Of a stretch of DNA of 5,392 bases, positions 4,867-5,392 are shown piece after piece. The notes under the pieces were generated by a model, which worked only from the letters and a program-made list of their open reading frames with translations, did not search any database and was not told the DNA's origin. A program made the translations under genes and the position numbers. Every line of letters begins with the position of its first letter. The first letter of the stretch is position 1. The stretch lies in NCBI GenBank assembly GCA_016202745.1, contig JACQOB010000117.1:1-5392 (forward strand). Reading direction: 5' to 3'. This stretch comes from Candidatus Aenigmatarchaeota archaeon (GTDB lineage: Archaea; Aenigmatarchaeota; Aenigmatarchaeia; QMZP01).

Positions 4867-5392
4867 ATGAACGAAGCAATCCTTATATTCGACTTCGGCG
4901 GGCAGTACACGCACCTCATAGCCCGGCGAATGCGCGAGCTGAAGGTGCATTCCGAGATTGCGGACCCTTCGATATCATCCGGGAAGCTGGACGAATTCAG
5001 GAAACAGTATGACATCAAAGGGTTCATCCTGTCCGGCGGGCCTTCAAGCGTTAATGCAGAGGACGCGCCTGCGTATAATCCGGATATTTTTGGCTCCGGA
5101 ATACCTATCCTTGGAATTTGTTACGGTCATCAGTTAATAGCAAAGGTTTTTGGGGGGGTTGTGGTAAAAGGAAACAGGCAGGAATATGGCCTGGGCACGC
5201 TGAGGGTCAGGAGGCCAGTTGGCATATTCCAGGATGTGGAGCCCGCGGAAACTGTCTGGATTTCCCATGCGGATGTTGTCGAGGAGCTCCCAAAGGATTT
5301 CGAGGCGCTGGGGGAAACTGACAACTGCCTGATAGCGGCCTTCAGGCACAAGGCGAAGCCAGTATACGGCGTGCAGTTCCATCCCGAGGTGG
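4867..5392 (+). CDS. guaA: GMP synthase (glutamine-hydrolysing), class I glutamine amidotransferase domain, partial
   Basis: Seen: 175 codons from ATG 4867, running off the right edge. The N-terminus reads ILIFDFGGQYTHLIARRMREL, the GuaA amidotransferase opening; FILSGGPSSV follows at about 56-65; the nucleophile elbow is GICYGHQ with C85; FHPE gives H172 and E174. This completes the Cys-His-Glu triad at spacing close to E. coli GuaA. Known: the domain releases ammonia from glutamine, which the ATP-pyrophosphatase domain uses to turn XMP into GMP, the last step of guanine nucleotide synthesis. Archaea have either a two-domain enzyme or separate subunits. The DFGGQYTHLIARR opening looks more like two-domain enzymes, but the synthetase part lies outside the window, so this is undecided. 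A run of seven G at 5152-5158 lies within the frame and does not disrupt it. Confidence 0.95.
   Translation, partial: MNEAILIFDFGGQYTHLIARRMRELKVHSEIADPSISSGKLDEFRKQYDIKGFILSGGPSSVNAEDAPAYNPDIFGSGIPILGICYGHQLIAKVFGGVVVKGNRQEYGLGTLRVRRPVGIFQDVEPAETVWISHADVVEELPKDFEALGETDNCLIAAFRHKAKPVYGVQFHPEV

Noticed and set aside
5152..5158. Run of seven G in guaA as a frameshift or slippage site
   Set aside because: The frame continues intact through it to the downstream FHPE motif, so there is no sign of a frameshift.

Overview
The window looks archaeal. It encodes an NFACT-type ribosome-rescue protein of the archaeal RqcH kind, a membrane-anchored S16 (Lon-like) protease of the archaeal COG1750 type, and a GMP synthase amidotransferase. 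Nearly every first gene of a transcription unit has a TATA-like box about 25-29 bases before its start codon and no Shine-Dalgarno sequence, the expected layout for leaderless archaeal mRNAs. The exact lineage (euryarchaeal or DPANN-like) cannot be settled from this sequence.

Left part, minus strand (1-2445): the first 538 codons of rqcH, cut by the left edge, preceded by a TatD-family metal-dependent hydrolase. rqcH has its own TATA-like element in the 80-base gap between them.

Centre, plus strand (2507-2946): a compact hicB-hicA toxin-antitoxin pair with a 4-base ATGA overlap. It is divergent from tatD. The 61-base gap carries an inverted repeat whose two halves sit at TATA distance from the two start codons. 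hicA, the one clearly internal cistron, has a good Shine-Dalgarno motif.

Right centre, minus strand (2956-4303): an exported Lon-like serine protease, followed by a protein with an N-terminal membrane or signal segment and a bifunctional-nuclease (BFN/DUF151) domain. The BFN gene converges on hicA, and a perfect 15-base palindrome contains both stop codons.

Right end, plus strand (4412-5392): an unrecognised 143-residue protein with two predicted membrane segments, then the N-terminal 175 codons of guaA, whose TATA-like box overlaps the stop codon of the preceding gene.

The genes cover translation quality control, DNA/RNA end processing, a toxin-antitoxin module, envelope proteolysis and GMP synthesis. 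They do not form one obvious pathway. The most suggestive pairing is the exported protease with the exported BFN protein. No rRNA, tRNA, CRISPR array, insertion sequence or stretch of more than 300 bases without a gene was seen.
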